A DNA stretch of 64,000 bases, taken from contig NZ_JAAAYE010000021.1 of NCBI RefSeq assembly GCF_013282575.1, positions 1 to 64,000 on the forward strand. Direction: 5' to 3'. Source of the stretch: Paraburkholderia sp. NMBU_R16. GTDB lineage: Bacteria > Pseudomonadota > Gammaproteobacteria > Burkholderiales > Burkholderiaceae. The position numbers were made by a program, and so were the translations under genes. This document shows positions 29,893 to 38,321 of the stretch, one piece after another. The notes under the pieces were generated by a model. It saw only the letters and a program-made list of their open reading frames with translations. It ran no database searches and was not told the origin of the DNA. Position 1 is the stretch's first letter; each line of letters opens with the position of its first letter.

Positions 29893-30798
29893 ATGACCGA
29901 TCACATGGAGTTACCCGAGTTGCCGGACGTATCCGGTGCCGGTACGGCGAAGGCCCGCAGCGCAAGCGCGCGCAACGGCGAAGGCTGGTATGACGCGAAG
30001 CTCGATTTTTCACAATCGATGAGCTATGGCGATTACTTGTCGCTCGAATCGCTGCTGTCCGCGCAGCATCCGCTGTCGCCCGATTACAACGAGATGCTGT
30101 TCATCATTCAGCACCAGACGAGCGAACTCTGGATGAAGCTCGCGCTCTATGAGCTGCACGCGGCGCTCGATTGCGTGAAGGGCGACGCTCTGCCGCCCGC
30201 CTTCAAGATGCTCGCGCGCGTGTCGCGCATTCTCGAACAACTCGTTCAGGCGTGGAATGTTCTGGCCACGATGACACCGTCCGAATACACCGCCATGCGC
30301 CCGTATCTCGGCCGGTCGTCGGGCTTTCAGTCGTATCAATACCGGCAAATCGAATTCATGCTCGGCAACAAGAACGCCCAGATGCTCAAGCCGCACGAGC
30401 ATCTGCCGGACATCCTGGCGGCCGTGCGCGCGGCGCTCGAGGCGCCCTCGTTTTACGACGAAGTGATCAAGCTGCTTGCGCGACGCGGCTTCGCGATCGC
30501 GCCCGAGCGGCTCGAGCGCGACTGGACCGCACCCACCGCCTACGACGCTTCGGTCGAAGCGGCATGGCTCGAGGTCTACCGCAACCCGTCGCAGCACTGG
30601 GAACTCTACGAGATGGCGGAGGAACTCGTCGATCTCGAGGACGCATTTCGCCAGTGGCGCTTTCGTCACGTGACGACGGTGGAGCGCATCATCGGCTATA
30701 AGCAGGGCACCGGCGGCACAGCGGGCGCTCCGTATCTGCGCAAGATGCTCGACGTCGTGCTGTTCCCCGAGCTTTGGCACGTGCGCACCGTGCTTTGA
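29893..30798 (+). CDS. kynA: Tryptophan 2,3-dioxygenase
   Basis: This 301-residue heme enzyme opens the tryptophan indole ring to give N-formylkynurenine, the first step of the pathway. It contains [27 protein letters not shown]-like [18 protein letters not shown] with the active-site His, [19 protein letters not shown] and the terminal [24 protein letters not shown]. The start at 29893 follows AGAGGA. An earlier ATG twelve codons upstream is possible. It closes the kynBUA operon. Confidence 0.95.
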   Translation: MTDHMELPELPDVSGAGTAKARSASARNGEGWYDAKLDFSQSMSYGDYLSLESLLSAQHPLSPDYNEMLFIIQHQTSELWMKLALYELHAALDCVKGDALPPAFKMLARVSRILEQLVQAWNVLATMTPSEYTAMRPYLGRSSGFQSYQYRQIEFMLGNKNAQMLKPHEHLPDILAAVRAALEAPSFYDEVIKLLARRGFAIAPERLERDWTAPTAYDASVEAAWLEVYRNPSQHWELYEMAEELVDLEDAFRQWRFRHVTTVERIIGYKQGTGGTAGAPYLRKMLDVVLFPELWHVRTVL

Positions 30799-30873
30799 AA
30801 CGAGGAAGCGCCGCCACTGCTGCGGCGCCGTGCCGATACCCCCGCGCAGCGAAGCGGTTTTCCGATGGAGCGG

Positions 30874-30890
30874 ATGATATGTTATATCAT
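30874..30890 (+). promoter_or_regulatory. Zur box (zinc uptake regulator operator)
   Basis: A 17-bp palindrome has perfect 7-bp arms, ATGATAT and ATATCAT, around GTT. It contains the ATGTTATA core known from proteobacterial Zur boxes. It lies 30 bases before the zur start and would let Zur repress its own operon when zinc is sufficient. Confidence 0.75.
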
Positions 30891-30919
30891 GTCACCCACA
30901 CTCAATCGGGACCGACTTC

Positions 30920-31417
30920 ATGTCCGCTGCCGCTCACTCCCATTCCGTCGCCGATCGACTTGCGCGCGCCGATGCGTTCGCGGCCGAAAACGGCCTCGCG
31001 CTGACGCCGCTGCGTCGGCAGGTCTATGCACTCGTTGCGAGTGCGGGCAAGCCGATCGGCGCCTACGACCTGCTCGCGGCACTCGAACCCGAGCGCGGAC
31101 GGGTCCCACCCACCACGGTCTATCGCGCACTCGACTTTCTCGTCGAGCACGGCTTCGTGCATCGAATCGAATCGCGCAATGCGTTCGTCGCCTGCTGCGA
31201 GGTCGGCAAACCGCATCAGAGCCAATTCCTGATTTGCGAGCGTTGCGGCGAAACCGTCGAGATCCCCGGCGATGAACTTGCCGAGCGCCTGTCCGCGACG
31301 CCGCCCGCGCACGGGTTCGAAGTCCACAAGCAAGTCGTCGAGCTGAGCGGACTGTGCGGCGAATGCAAGGCGGAGGGCCGGTCGCGGTCCCGGTCCGCGC
31401 CGCCGCGCTCTTCGTAA
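30920..31417 (+). CDS. zur: Fur-family zinc uptake regulator Zur
   Basis: This 165-residue Fur-family repressor has a winged helix (LTPLRRQVYALVASAGKPIGAYDLLAAL, then PPTTVYRALDFLVEHGFVHRIES) and a C-terminal dimer domain with the cysteine pairs CERCGE and CGECKAE for structural zinc plus a His-containing PHQSQFLIC segment. Zur identity is supported by the zinc-type ABC transporter directly downstream and the Zur-box palindrome upstream. The C-terminal tail is Arg/Ser rich. Confidence 0.9.
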   Translation: MSAAAHSHSVADRLARADAFAAENGLALTPLRRQVYALVASAGKPIGAYDLLAALEPERGRVPPTTVYRALDFLVEHGFVHRIESRNAFVACCEVGKPHQSQFLICERCGETVEIPGDELAERLSATPPAHGFEVHKQVVELSGLCGECKAEGRSRSRSAPPRSS

Positions 31418-31441
31418 CGTCGATACCAAGGAAAAATATTG

Positions 31442-32371
31442 ATGAATTCGATTGCCAAGCTTCGGCGCATCGGCCGCAATAGCCGTACCGTCGCCATCGC
31501 GAAAGCCGCCGCGGCGGGGTTCGCTGCGTTGTCGATGAGCGCAGCGGCGTTCGCGGCCGGCGACGTCAAAGTCAACATCGTGGCGGCCGAGAATTTCTAT
31601 GGCGATATCGCGAGGCAAATCGGCGGCGACCATGTCGACGTGACGAGCATTCTCAGCAATCCCGATCAGGATCCGCATCTGTTCGAGGCTAGTCCGAAGA
31701 CGGCGCGGGCGCTGCAACACGCCGCGATCGTCGTCTACAACGGCGCCGCGTACGATCCGTGGATGGAAAAACTGCTGGCCGCGTCCAAGGGCGGCCAGCG
31801 CACGACCATCGTCGCTGCCGAACTCGTCGGCAAGAAGAGCGGCGACAACCCGCATCTCTGGTACGACCCGCAGACGATGCCGGTCGTCGCCCGCAAGATC
31901 GAGGCGGCGCTGGTTATGTCGGACCCGACGCACAAGGCCGATTACGACCGGCATCTGGCGGCCGTCATCGATGCGCTCAAGCCGATCGACGAGAAGGTCG
32001 CACAGTTGCGCGAGCGCTATCGCGGCACGCCGGTGACCGCAACGGAGCCCGTGTTCGGCTATCTGTCGGACGCGATAGGCCTCGATATGCGCAACATGCG
32101 CTTTCAGTTGGCCGCCATGAACGACACCGAACCGAGCGCCAGCGACATCGCGGCGTTTGAGCGCGATCTGCGCGAGCGGAAAGTCCGCGTGCTGATCTAC
32201 AACAGCCAGGCAACGGAAGCGTTGACCAAGCGGATGCTCCAGCTCGCGCAGCACGCGGGCGTGCCGACGGTGAGCGTCACGGAAACGCAACCGGCGGGCA
32301 AGACGTTCCAGCAATGGATGGTCGCTCAGCTCGGCGCGCTCGAGGCTGCGCTCAGCGCAAAACAACCATGA
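31442..32371 (+). CDS. znuA: Metal ABC transporter substrate-binding protein (zinc type)
   Basis: This 309-residue periplasmic binding protein of the cluster 9 (TroA/ZnuA) family has a signal peptide to about residue 39 (ALSMSAAAFAAG). Visible metal-ligand positions are His79 in QDPHLFEAS and His138 in NPHLWYDP. At the third position, where ZnuA usually has His, the sequence is ATEPVFGYL with Glu202. It lacks the His-rich loop of classical ZnuA. AAGGAAA precedes the ATG at 31442. Zinc as substrate is inferred from the Zur context. Confidence 0.88.
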   Translation: MNSIAKLRRIGRNSRTVAIAKAAAAGFAALSMSAAAFAAGDVKVNIVAAENFYGDIARQIGGDHVDVTSILSNPDQDPHLFEASPKTARALQHAAIVVYNGAAYDPWMEKLLAASKGGQRTTIVAAELVGKKSGDNPHLWYDPQTMPVVARKIEAALVMSDPTHKADYDRHLAAVIDALKPIDEKVAQLRERYRGTPVTATEPVFGYLSDAIGLDMRNMRFQLAAMNDTEPSASDIAAFERDLRERKVRVLIYNSQATEALTKRMLQLAQHAGVPTVSVTETQPAGKTFQQWMVAQLGALEAALSAKQP

Positions 32372-33291
32372 TCGAGGCAATGGCAATGGCAACGGCGTCG
32401 GCCCGCGGCTGCACACTCGAACTCGAGCGCGTCACGATCGCCCTGGGCGGGCGCACGATCCTTGCCGATACCGATCTCTCCGTTGGCGCGGGCGAATTCG
32501 TCGGCGTGCTGGGCCCAAATGGCGCGGGCAAAACCACCCTGCTGCGCGCGATTCTCGGGCTCGTGCCGCTCGCGCACGGAACGATCCGCATCGCGGGCGA
32601 GCCGATCGCCCGCGGCAACCCGGGCATCGGCTACATGCCGCAAGTGCGCAGCGCGCTTGCGGGCCGGCGGCTGCGCGGGCGCGACTTCATCGCCATGGCG
32701 GCGGACGGACATCGTTGGGGCCTGCCGCGTACCGATGCGGCCACGCGCGCCGAAGTCGACCGGGTCCTGAATCTCGTCGACGGCCACGCGTTGGCCGAGC
32801 GCCCCTTGTCCGAGCTCTCAGGTGGCGAGCGGCAGCGGCTTTTGCTCGCGCAATGCCTGCTCGGCGAGCCGCGCCTGCTGCTGCTCGACGAGCCGCTCAT
32901 CAGCCTCGATCCGAACCATCAACGCGGTGTGGTGGAACTCGTGCGCCGCGTGCAGCGCGAGTTGGGCATCACGGTGCTCTTTTCCGCACACGAGCTGAAC
33001 CCGCTGTTGAGCGCGCTCGATCGCGTGCTGTATCTCGGCAACGGCTCCGCGGCGCTCGGCACCGTCGACGAAGTCATCACCCGGCCGGTGCTGTCCCGGC
33101 TCTACGGCTCGCCGATCGACGTCATGCGCGTGAACGGCCGCATTTTCGTCATGTCCGGCGACGTCGAAGTCGAAAAACACGATCACGCGCACGAGGGCGA
33201 GCCGGGGGCCGGCAACGGGCACAGCCACGGCCACGGATCCGCCGGCGAGCACCGCCACGTCCATTCTCACGGGCACACGCACGATGTTTGA
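32368..33291 (+). CDS. znuC: Zinc ABC transporter ATP-binding protein with His-rich tail
   Basis: This 307-residue ABC ATPase has Walker A GPNGAGKTT at residues 49-57, the signature LSGGERQRLLLAQ near 150, Walker B LLLLDEP near 171 and the H-loop FSAHELN. After the conserved domain (ends about 267) there is a tail with 12 histidines in the last 37 residues (HDHAH, GHSHGHG, HRHVHSHGHTH). Such tracts bind zinc. The ATG overlaps the znuA stop (ATGA), so the two are coupled. Confidence 0.9.
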   Translation: MIEAMAMATASARGCTLELERVTIALGGRTILADTDLSVGAGEFVGVLGPNGAGKTTLLRAILGLVPLAHGTIRIAGEPIARGNPGIGYMPQVRSALAGRRLRGRDFIAMAADGHRWGLPRTDAATRAEVDRVLNLVDGHALAERPLSELSGGERQRLLLAQCLLGEPRLLLLDEPLISLDPNHQRGVVELVRRVQRELGITVLFSAHELNPLLSALDRVLYLGNGSAALGTVDEVITRPVLSRLYGSPIDVMRVNGRIFVMSGDVEVEKHDHAHEGEPGAGNGHSHGHGSAGEHRHVHSHGHTHDV

Positions 33292-34072
33292 ATACGACTT
33301 CATGGTCAACGCGTTCGCGGCATCGGGCATCATCGCGGTGCTGGCCGGAATCGTCGGCTACTTCCTCGTCATGCGCGAGCAGACATTCGCGGGGCATGCG
33401 CTGTCCCATGTCGGCTTCACGGGCGCGACGGGCGCCGCGCTGATCGGCGTCTCGCCGCTCTGGGGGATGATTGCGTTCACGCTCGCCGCGGGGCTTTCGA
33501 TGGGCGCGCTCGGCGAGCGGCTGGCCGGACGCGATGTCGCCATCGGCGTCGTGCTCTCGCTTTCCCTTGGCTGCGGACTGCTGTTCCTGCACTTCTTCAC
33601 CGCGTACGCCACGCAAATCACGGCACTGCTGTTCGGCAACGTGCTCGGCGTCACGCATGCGACGCTCGCCATACTGGCCGGCATCGCGGTGGCTAGCCTC
33701 GTCGCGCTCGGCGTAATCATGCGCCCGCTCGTTTTTGCGACGCTGCAACCCGAGCTCGCCGAAGCGAAGGGGGTCTCGCTGCGCGTCGTATCGATGCTGT
33801 TCCTGACGATCGCCGCCCTCACCGTGGCGGCCTGTACGCAGATCGTCGGCGTGTTGCTCGTCTTCACGCTGATGGTCGGTCCTGCCGCCGCGGCGCAGAA
33901 CATCTCCACGCGCCTTCGCAGCGGGATCGCGCTCGCCGCCGCGTTCGCACTGGCGCAGGCGTGGCTCGGCGTGACGCTCGCGTTCTATACCGATTGGCCC
34001 ACGAGCTTCTGGATCACCGCCCTCGCCGCACTCGTCTATCTGGCGAGTCTGCTCGCGCGACGCCGATCTTGA
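33284..34072 (+). CDS. znuB: Zinc ABC transporter permease
   Basis: This 262-residue ABC-3 family permease has about eight hydrophobic helices. It starts MFEYDFMVNAFAASGIIAVLAG and contains MREQTFAGHALSHVGFTGATGAALIG, typical of ZnuB/MntB proteins, and VFTLMVGPAAAAQNIS. It overlaps znuC by 8 bases. Its stop codon lies inside the -35 region of the next promoter. Confidence 0.93.
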   Translation: MFEYDFMVNAFAASGIIAVLAGIVGYFLVMREQTFAGHALSHVGFTGATGAALIGVSPLWGMIAFTLAAGLSMGALGERLAGRDVAIGVVLSLSLGCGLLFLHFFTAYATQITALLFGNVLGVTHATLAILAGIAVASLVALGVIMRPLVFATLQPELAEAKGVSLRVVSMLFLTIAALTVAACTQIVGVLLVFTLMVGPAAAAQNISTRLRSGIALAAAFALAQAWLGVTLAFYTDWPTSFWITALAALVYLASLLARRRS

Positions 34073-34097
34073 CTTTCACTCCGCGCAAACCGATCAT
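34069..34097 (+). promoter_or_regulatory. Promoter of the arabinitol unit (dalD-xylB-regulator)
   Basis: TTGACT (34069-34074), 17 bp, then GATCAT (34092-34097). The same -35/17/-10 layout and the same GATCAT -10 recur on the minus strand ahead of the sorbitol/ABC operon. The -35 includes the znuB stop codon. Confidence 0.6.
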
Positions 34098-34123
34098 TCG
34101 CTCATCGACAGAACAAAAGATCG
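34091..34123 (+). promoter_or_regulatory. Two tandem operator-like sites at the dalD promoter
   Basis: Two 12-mers of form GANC-N4-GNTC lie at 34092-34103 (GATC-attc-GCTC) and 34111-34122 (GAAC-aaaa-GATC), centres 19 bp apart. The first overlaps the -10. They match the sites at the sorbitol-operon promoter in form and spacing. They are probable operators for the SorC-family regulator at 37211-38161. Confidence 0.55.
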
Positions 34124-34154
34124 ACCCCATCGCGTCCAATCGACGAGTGGGGTC
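34123..34154. repeat. Inverted repeat in the dalD leader
   Basis: Arms GACCCCA (34123-34129) and TGGGGTC (34148-34154) with an 18-base loop lie about 27 bases before the dalD start. There is no T-run, so it is more likely an mRNA leader structure than a terminator. Confidence 0.4.
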
Positions 34155-34180
34155 ATATCTGACTGGATCGGAGACAAGCG

Positions 34181-35581
34181 ATGGACAATGCGCAGCGCAG
34201 CGCTTCAAATGTAATCGTCCACCTCGGCGCGGGATCGTTTCACCGCGCCCATCAGGCGTGGTATCTGCATCGGCTGCAGCAGGCGAGCGCGCCGGGCGAG
34301 CCCCGATGGTCGCTCACGGTCGGCAATATCCGCGGCGACATGAATGCCGTGCTCGACGCACTGGCGGCGCAACAGGGGCGCTATACGCTCGAGACCGTCA
34401 CGCCGCAAGGCGAGCGCGCCTATGAAACGGTCGGCTCGATCGGCCGCGTGCTGCCGTGGTCGCCCGGGCTCGAGGCGCTCGTCGAAGCGGGTGCCGATCC
34501 GGCGTGCAAGATCGTCTCGTTCACGGTGACCGAGGGCGGCTATTACCTCGACGAACACGACCGGCTCGATACGGCCAATGCCGATCTCGCCGCCGATCTG
34601 CGCGGCGGGCGAACCACGATCTACGGTGCGCTGGCTGCCATTCTCGAAGCCCGCCAATCCCGCAATGCGGGCCCCGTCACACTGCAAAGCTGCGACAACC
34701 TGCGCAGCAATGGCGAGCGGTTCGAAGCGGGCATGCGCGCGTTTCTCGAGTCGAGCGGCCGCACGGCGCTCGCCGAGTGGTTCGAAGCCAACACGTCCTG
34801 CCCCAATTCGATGGTCGATCGCATCACCCCGCGCCCCACACCCGAAGTTCGCGAACGCGTGAAGGCGGCGACCGGTGTCGACGACGCCTGTCCCGTCATG
34901 GGGGAGGCCTTCATCCAGTGGGTCATCGAAGATCGCTTTTGCGCCGGGCGTCCGGCATGGGAGCGCGTCGGCGCGGAACTCGTCGAATCGGTGCTGCCCT
35001 ACGAGGAAGCGAAAATCCGCATCCTGAACGCGAGCCATAGCTGCATCGCATGGGCCGGCACGCTCGCGGGGCTGACGTTCATTCATGAAGGCACGCACGA
35101 CGCGCAGATCCGCCGGTTCGCGTACGACTATGTGACGCAGGACGTTATCCCCTGTCTCACGCCCAGTCCGCTCGATCTCGCCCGCTATCGCGACGTCGTG
35201 CTCGACCGCTTCGGCAATCCGTATATCCAGGACACGAATCAACGCGTGGCCGCCGATGGCTTTTCGAAGATTCCAGGCTTCATCGCGCCGACGCTTTCGG
35301 AATCCTTTGCGCGCGGCGTCGAGCCTCGAGCTACCGCGGTCCTGCCCGCGCTTTTTTTCCGCTTTCTCGAGCGCTGGCGGCAAGGCACGTTGCCCTATAC
35401 CTATCAGGATGGCGTGATGGACGAGGCCGCCGCGCGCGGCATGTTCGACGCGCCCGACCCACTGGCCGCTTTTTGCGCATCCCGGCTCCTGTGGGGTGGG
35501 CTGGCCGACAGCCCAGCCCTCGTGGCCGCGCTGCGAAGCGCGCTCGAGCGTGTCGATGGCTGGCTCGCCTCGAGGCGCTGA
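34181..35581 (+). CDS. dalD: D-arabinitol 4-dehydrogenase (mannitol dehydrogenase family)
   Basis: This 466-residue long-chain polyol dehydrogenase oxidises D-arabinitol to D-xylulose, possibly also mannitol to fructose. It has the NAD-binding IVHLGAGSFHRAHQAWYLHRL opening, VSFTVTEGGYYLD, LQSCDNLRSNGERF, the NSMVDRITPRPTPE block and the catalytic Lys segment EEAKIRILNASHSCIAW. The opening closely resembles Klebsiella DalD, and a xylulokinase follows 98 bases downstream, which supports the D-xylulose route. Confidence 0.88.
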   Translation: MDNAQRSASNVIVHLGAGSFHRAHQAWYLHRLQQASAPGEPRWSLTVGNIRGDMNAVLDALAAQQGRYTLETVTPQGERAYETVGSIGRVLPWSPGLEALVEAGADPACKIVSFTVTEGGYYLDEHDRLDTANADLAADLRGGRTTIYGALAAILEARQSRNAGPVTLQSCDNLRSNGERFEAGMRAFLESSGRTALAEWFEANTSCPNSMVDRITPRPTPEVRERVKAATGVDDACPVMGEAFIQWVIEDRFCAGRPAWERVGAELVESVLPYEEAKIRILNASHSCIAWAGTLAGLTFIHEGTHDAQIRRFAYDYVTQDVIPCLTPSPLDLARYRDVVLDRFGNPYIQDTNQRVAADGFSKIPGFIAPTLSESFARGVEPRATAVLPALFFRFLERWRQGTLPYTYQDGVMDEAAARGMFDAPDPLAAFCASRLLWGGLADSPALVAALRSALERVDGWLASRR

Positions 35582-35679
35582 ATCGATCGGCAGGGCTCAC
35601 CCCCATTGCAGTGCATCATTGCGCCCGGCTAAAGTAGCGCATCGCGCTTTTCGACTCCGAATCTGAAGGGCTCACCGCC

Positions 35680-37170
35680 ATGTATCTCGGCATCGATCTC
35701 GGCACGTCCGAAGTGAAGGTCTTGCTGCTGGACCCGAACGGGCACGTGCTCGGCACGGCCGGCTCGCCGTTTTCCGTCTCGCGGCCGCATCCGCGCTGGT
35801 CCGAGCAGAACCCCGCCGACTGGTGGGAAGGCACCTGCATTGCGCTCGCGAAGCTGCGCGAGTTGCACCGCGAAGCGTTTTCGCAGGTGCGCGGCATCGG
35901 ACTCTCCGGTCAGATGCATGGCGCCGTCTTGCTCGACGAGCAGGACCGCGTGCTGCGTCCCGCGATTCTCTGGAACGACATGCGCAGCGTCGACGAATGC
36001 GAAGCGCTGACCGCGCGCGCGCCGCGGCTGCCTGAAATCGCCGGGAACCTGGCCATGCCGGGTTTTACCGCGCCGAAGCTGCTGTGGGTCGCGCGCCACG
36101 AACCCGAACTCTTTCGCCGTACCGCTACGGTGCTGCTGCCGAAAGACTATTTGCGCCTCATGATGACGGGCGACAAGGTCTCGGATCCCTCGGACGCCGC
36201 TGGGACGCTTTGGCTCGATGTCGGCCGGCGCGACTGGTCCGACGAACTGCTCGGCGCATGCGACATGAAACGCGCCCAAATGCCCCGCTTGGCTGAGGGC
36301 AGCGCCCCGTCGGGCGTGCTGCGGCCCGAGCTCGCCCGTGACTGGGGGCTTGCCTCGAACGAGATCGTCGTTGCGGCCGGTGGCGGCGACAACGCGACGA
36401 GCGCCATCGGCATCGGTGCGACGGAGCCCGGCGACGGTTTCGTCTCGCTCGGTACGTCCGGGGTGTTATGCGTCGTCGGAGATCGTTTCCTGCCGAATCC
36501 CGCTTCCGCCGTTCATGCGTTTTGCCATGCCATTCCCGACCGCTGGCATCAGATGAGTGTGGTGCTCTCCGCGGCGAGCTGTCTGCGCTGGGTCTGCAAG
36601 CTGACCGGCACCGACGAGCCGACGCTCGTCGCCGAAGCTGCCGCGCTGCCGCCGGAAGCGCTCGGCGATGCGCCGATTTTTCTACCCTATCTGTCGGGGG
36701 AGCGCACGCCCCATAACGATCCGTTCGCGCAGGGCGTTTTCTTCGGCATGACGCATGCGACCGATCGCGCGCTGCTCGGCTACGCCGTGCTCGAAGGCGT
36801 GACGCTCGCGCTGGCCGACGGGCTCGACGCCTTGGCCGCCGCCGGGACCACGCCGAACGCGCTCTCGCTGCTGGGCGGCGGAGCGCGCAGCGCCTACTGG
36901 GCGCAGTTGCTCGCCGATGCGCTATCGACTCCGACACGTCAGCATGGCGGCGGAGAAACCGGCGCGGCGCTCGGCGCGGCACGGCTCGGATGGCTGGCGG
37001 CGGGCGGCGACCCTGCGCAGGCATTGGCCAAGCCGCCCATCGTCGCGGAGTTCGCACCGAACGCCGAGCGGCATGCTGGATTGCGCAGGCGGCTCAATTC
37101 GTACCGAGCGCTCTATCGTCACGTGCGGCCGCTGTTCGATCCGGCACATCGGCAAGTCGCCTGCATGTAA
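35680..37170 (+). CDS. xylB: Xylulokinase
   Basis: This 496-residue FGGY-family kinase phosphorylates D-xylulose to xylulose 5-phosphate. It has MYLGIDLGTSEVKVLLLD, the substrate segment GLSGQMHGAVLLDEQDRVLRPAILWNDMR, LPKDYLRLMMTGD, DPSDAAGTLWLDV, GGGDNATSAIG and the C-terminal LLGGGARSAYWAQLLADAL. It uses the product of the upstream dehydrogenase and feeds the pentose phosphate pathway. Confidence 0.92.
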   Translation: MYLGIDLGTSEVKVLLLDPNGHVLGTAGSPFSVSRPHPRWSEQNPADWWEGTCIALAKLRELHREAFSQVRGIGLSGQMHGAVLLDEQDRVLRPAILWNDMRSVDECEALTARAPRLPEIAGNLAMPGFTAPKLLWVARHEPELFRRTATVLLPKDYLRLMMTGDKVSDPSDAAGTLWLDVGRRDWSDELLGACDMKRAQMPRLAEGSAPSGVLRPELARDWGLASNEIVVAAGGGDNATSAIGIGATEPGDGFVSLGTSGVLCVVGDRFLPNPASAVHAFCHAIPDRWHQMSVVLSAASCLRWVCKLTGTDEPTLVAEAAALPPEALGDAPIFLPYLSGERTPHNDPFAQGVFFGMTHATDRALLGYAVLEGVTLALADGLDALAAAGTTPNALSLLGGGARSAYWAQLLADALSTPTRQHGGGETGAALGAARLGWLAAGGDPAQALAKPPIVAEFAPNAERHAGLRRRLNSYRALYRHVRPLFDPAHRQVACM

Positions 37171-37210
37171 GCGGCCCAAAAGGTTTTTCAGTCCTATCGG
37201 CATCGCATCC

Positions 37211-38161
37211 GTGTCCAAATCCAACGACAAGCTCGAACTTGCAACCCGCGCGGCCTGGCTCTACTACGTAGCCGGCGATACGCAAAATGAGATCGCCGAG
37301 AAGTTGCAAGTCTCGCGCCCCGTTGCGCAGCGGCTCGTGGCATTCGCTGTCGAAAAGAATCTGATTCGTGTGCGCGTCGAGCATCGCTTGGCCGATTGCC
37401 TCGCGCTCGCCGCGCGCCTGTCGGAGCGATACGGCTTGTCGATGTGCGAGATCGCACCCGTCGACGACGATAGCCCCGAAGCGATCGGCCGCAAGCTTGC
37501 CGTCGCGGGCGCGCAGGTCATGGAACGCTATCTGAGCGAAGAAAAGCCGATGATCGTCGCCGTCAGCAGCGGCCGTACGCTCAAGGCTGCCGTCGATCAA
37601 CTCGGGCAGATCGAGCGGCCGCAGCATCGGCTCGTCTCGATGGTCGGTGCGATCGCGCAAGACGGATCGTCGAACCGTTACGACGTCGCGCTGCATATTT
37701 CGGAGAAGACGGGCGGCAAGCACTTTCTGCTGCCGGCGCCGCTGCTTGCCGATAGCGAAGCCGAGCGGGCGCAGTGGTGCAACCACCGTCTTTATCGCAT
37801 CGTCGAAGGCCTGTCCGCGCAAGCGGACGTGGCGTTCGTCGGCATCGGCGACATCGGGCCGCAATGCCCGCTTCATGTCGACGGCTTCATCACGGCAGAC
37901 GAAGTGCAAGAACTCACGAGCCTCGGCGCCAGGGCGGAAATGTTGGGGCTGCCGATCAATGACGAAGGCGCGCGCGTTGAATCGCCGACAGGGCGGCGCG
38001 TGACGAGCCTGCAGCTCGATGCGCCGCCCAAACGCCCGACGATCGGTTTTGCGGGCGGCCCGCGCAAGCATCGGGCCGTGCTGGCCGCGCTCAAAGGCGG
38101 CTGGCTCTCGGGGCTGGTGACCGATGAAGCGTGCGCGCGTGTGGCATTGGCGGAGGCCTAA
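37211..38161 (+). CDS. SorC-family sugar-binding transcriptional regulator
   Basis: This 316-residue regulator has an N-terminal helix-turn-helix (AAWLYYVAGDTQNEIAEKLQVSRPVAQRLVAFAVEK, residues about 12-45) and a C-terminal SorC/CggR-type effector domain. Visible effector motifs are VAVSSGRTLKAAVDQL, VSMVGAIAQDGSSNRYDVALHISEKTGGKHFLLPAPLLA in pieces, VGIGDI and GFITADEV. GTG at 37211 is the only plausible start, though its Shine-Dalgarno sequence is poor. It likely controls both polyol units through the 19-bp-spaced operators described here. Confidence 0.85.
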   Translation: MSKSNDKLELATRAAWLYYVAGDTQNEIAEKLQVSRPVAQRLVAFAVEKNLIRVRVEHRLADCLALAARLSERYGLSMCEIAPVDDDSPEAIGRKLAVAGAQVMERYLSEEKPMIVAVSSGRTLKAAVDQLGQIERPQHRLVSMVGAIAQDGSSNRYDVALHISEKTGGKHFLLPAPLLADSEAERAQWCNHRLYRIVEGLSAQADVAFVGIGDIGPQCPLHVDGFITADEVQELTSLGARAEMLGLPINDEGARVESPTGRRVTSLQLDAPPKRPTIGFAGGPRKHRAVLAALKGGWLSGLVTDEACARVALAEA

Positions 38162-38321
38162 CGCCTGTTCGCGCTCATTGCGGACTTGTGCCGGCAAGCT
38201 CCCCGGCGAAGAACGCCGAGAGCCATTGAGGTACGGGCCGCCAATGCGACTCACGGCCCGTTTGGCATAAGCGCAGGCTGCCCTGCCTCGATCGCAGGTG
38301 GAATCGCCCCGCCCCGGCGGC

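Noticed and set aside
35582-35679. Search for a further GANC-N4-GNTC operator before xylB
   Set aside because: Only GATC and GCTC with a 6-base gap was found, which does not fit the 4-base spacing. xylB probably relies on the dalD promoter.
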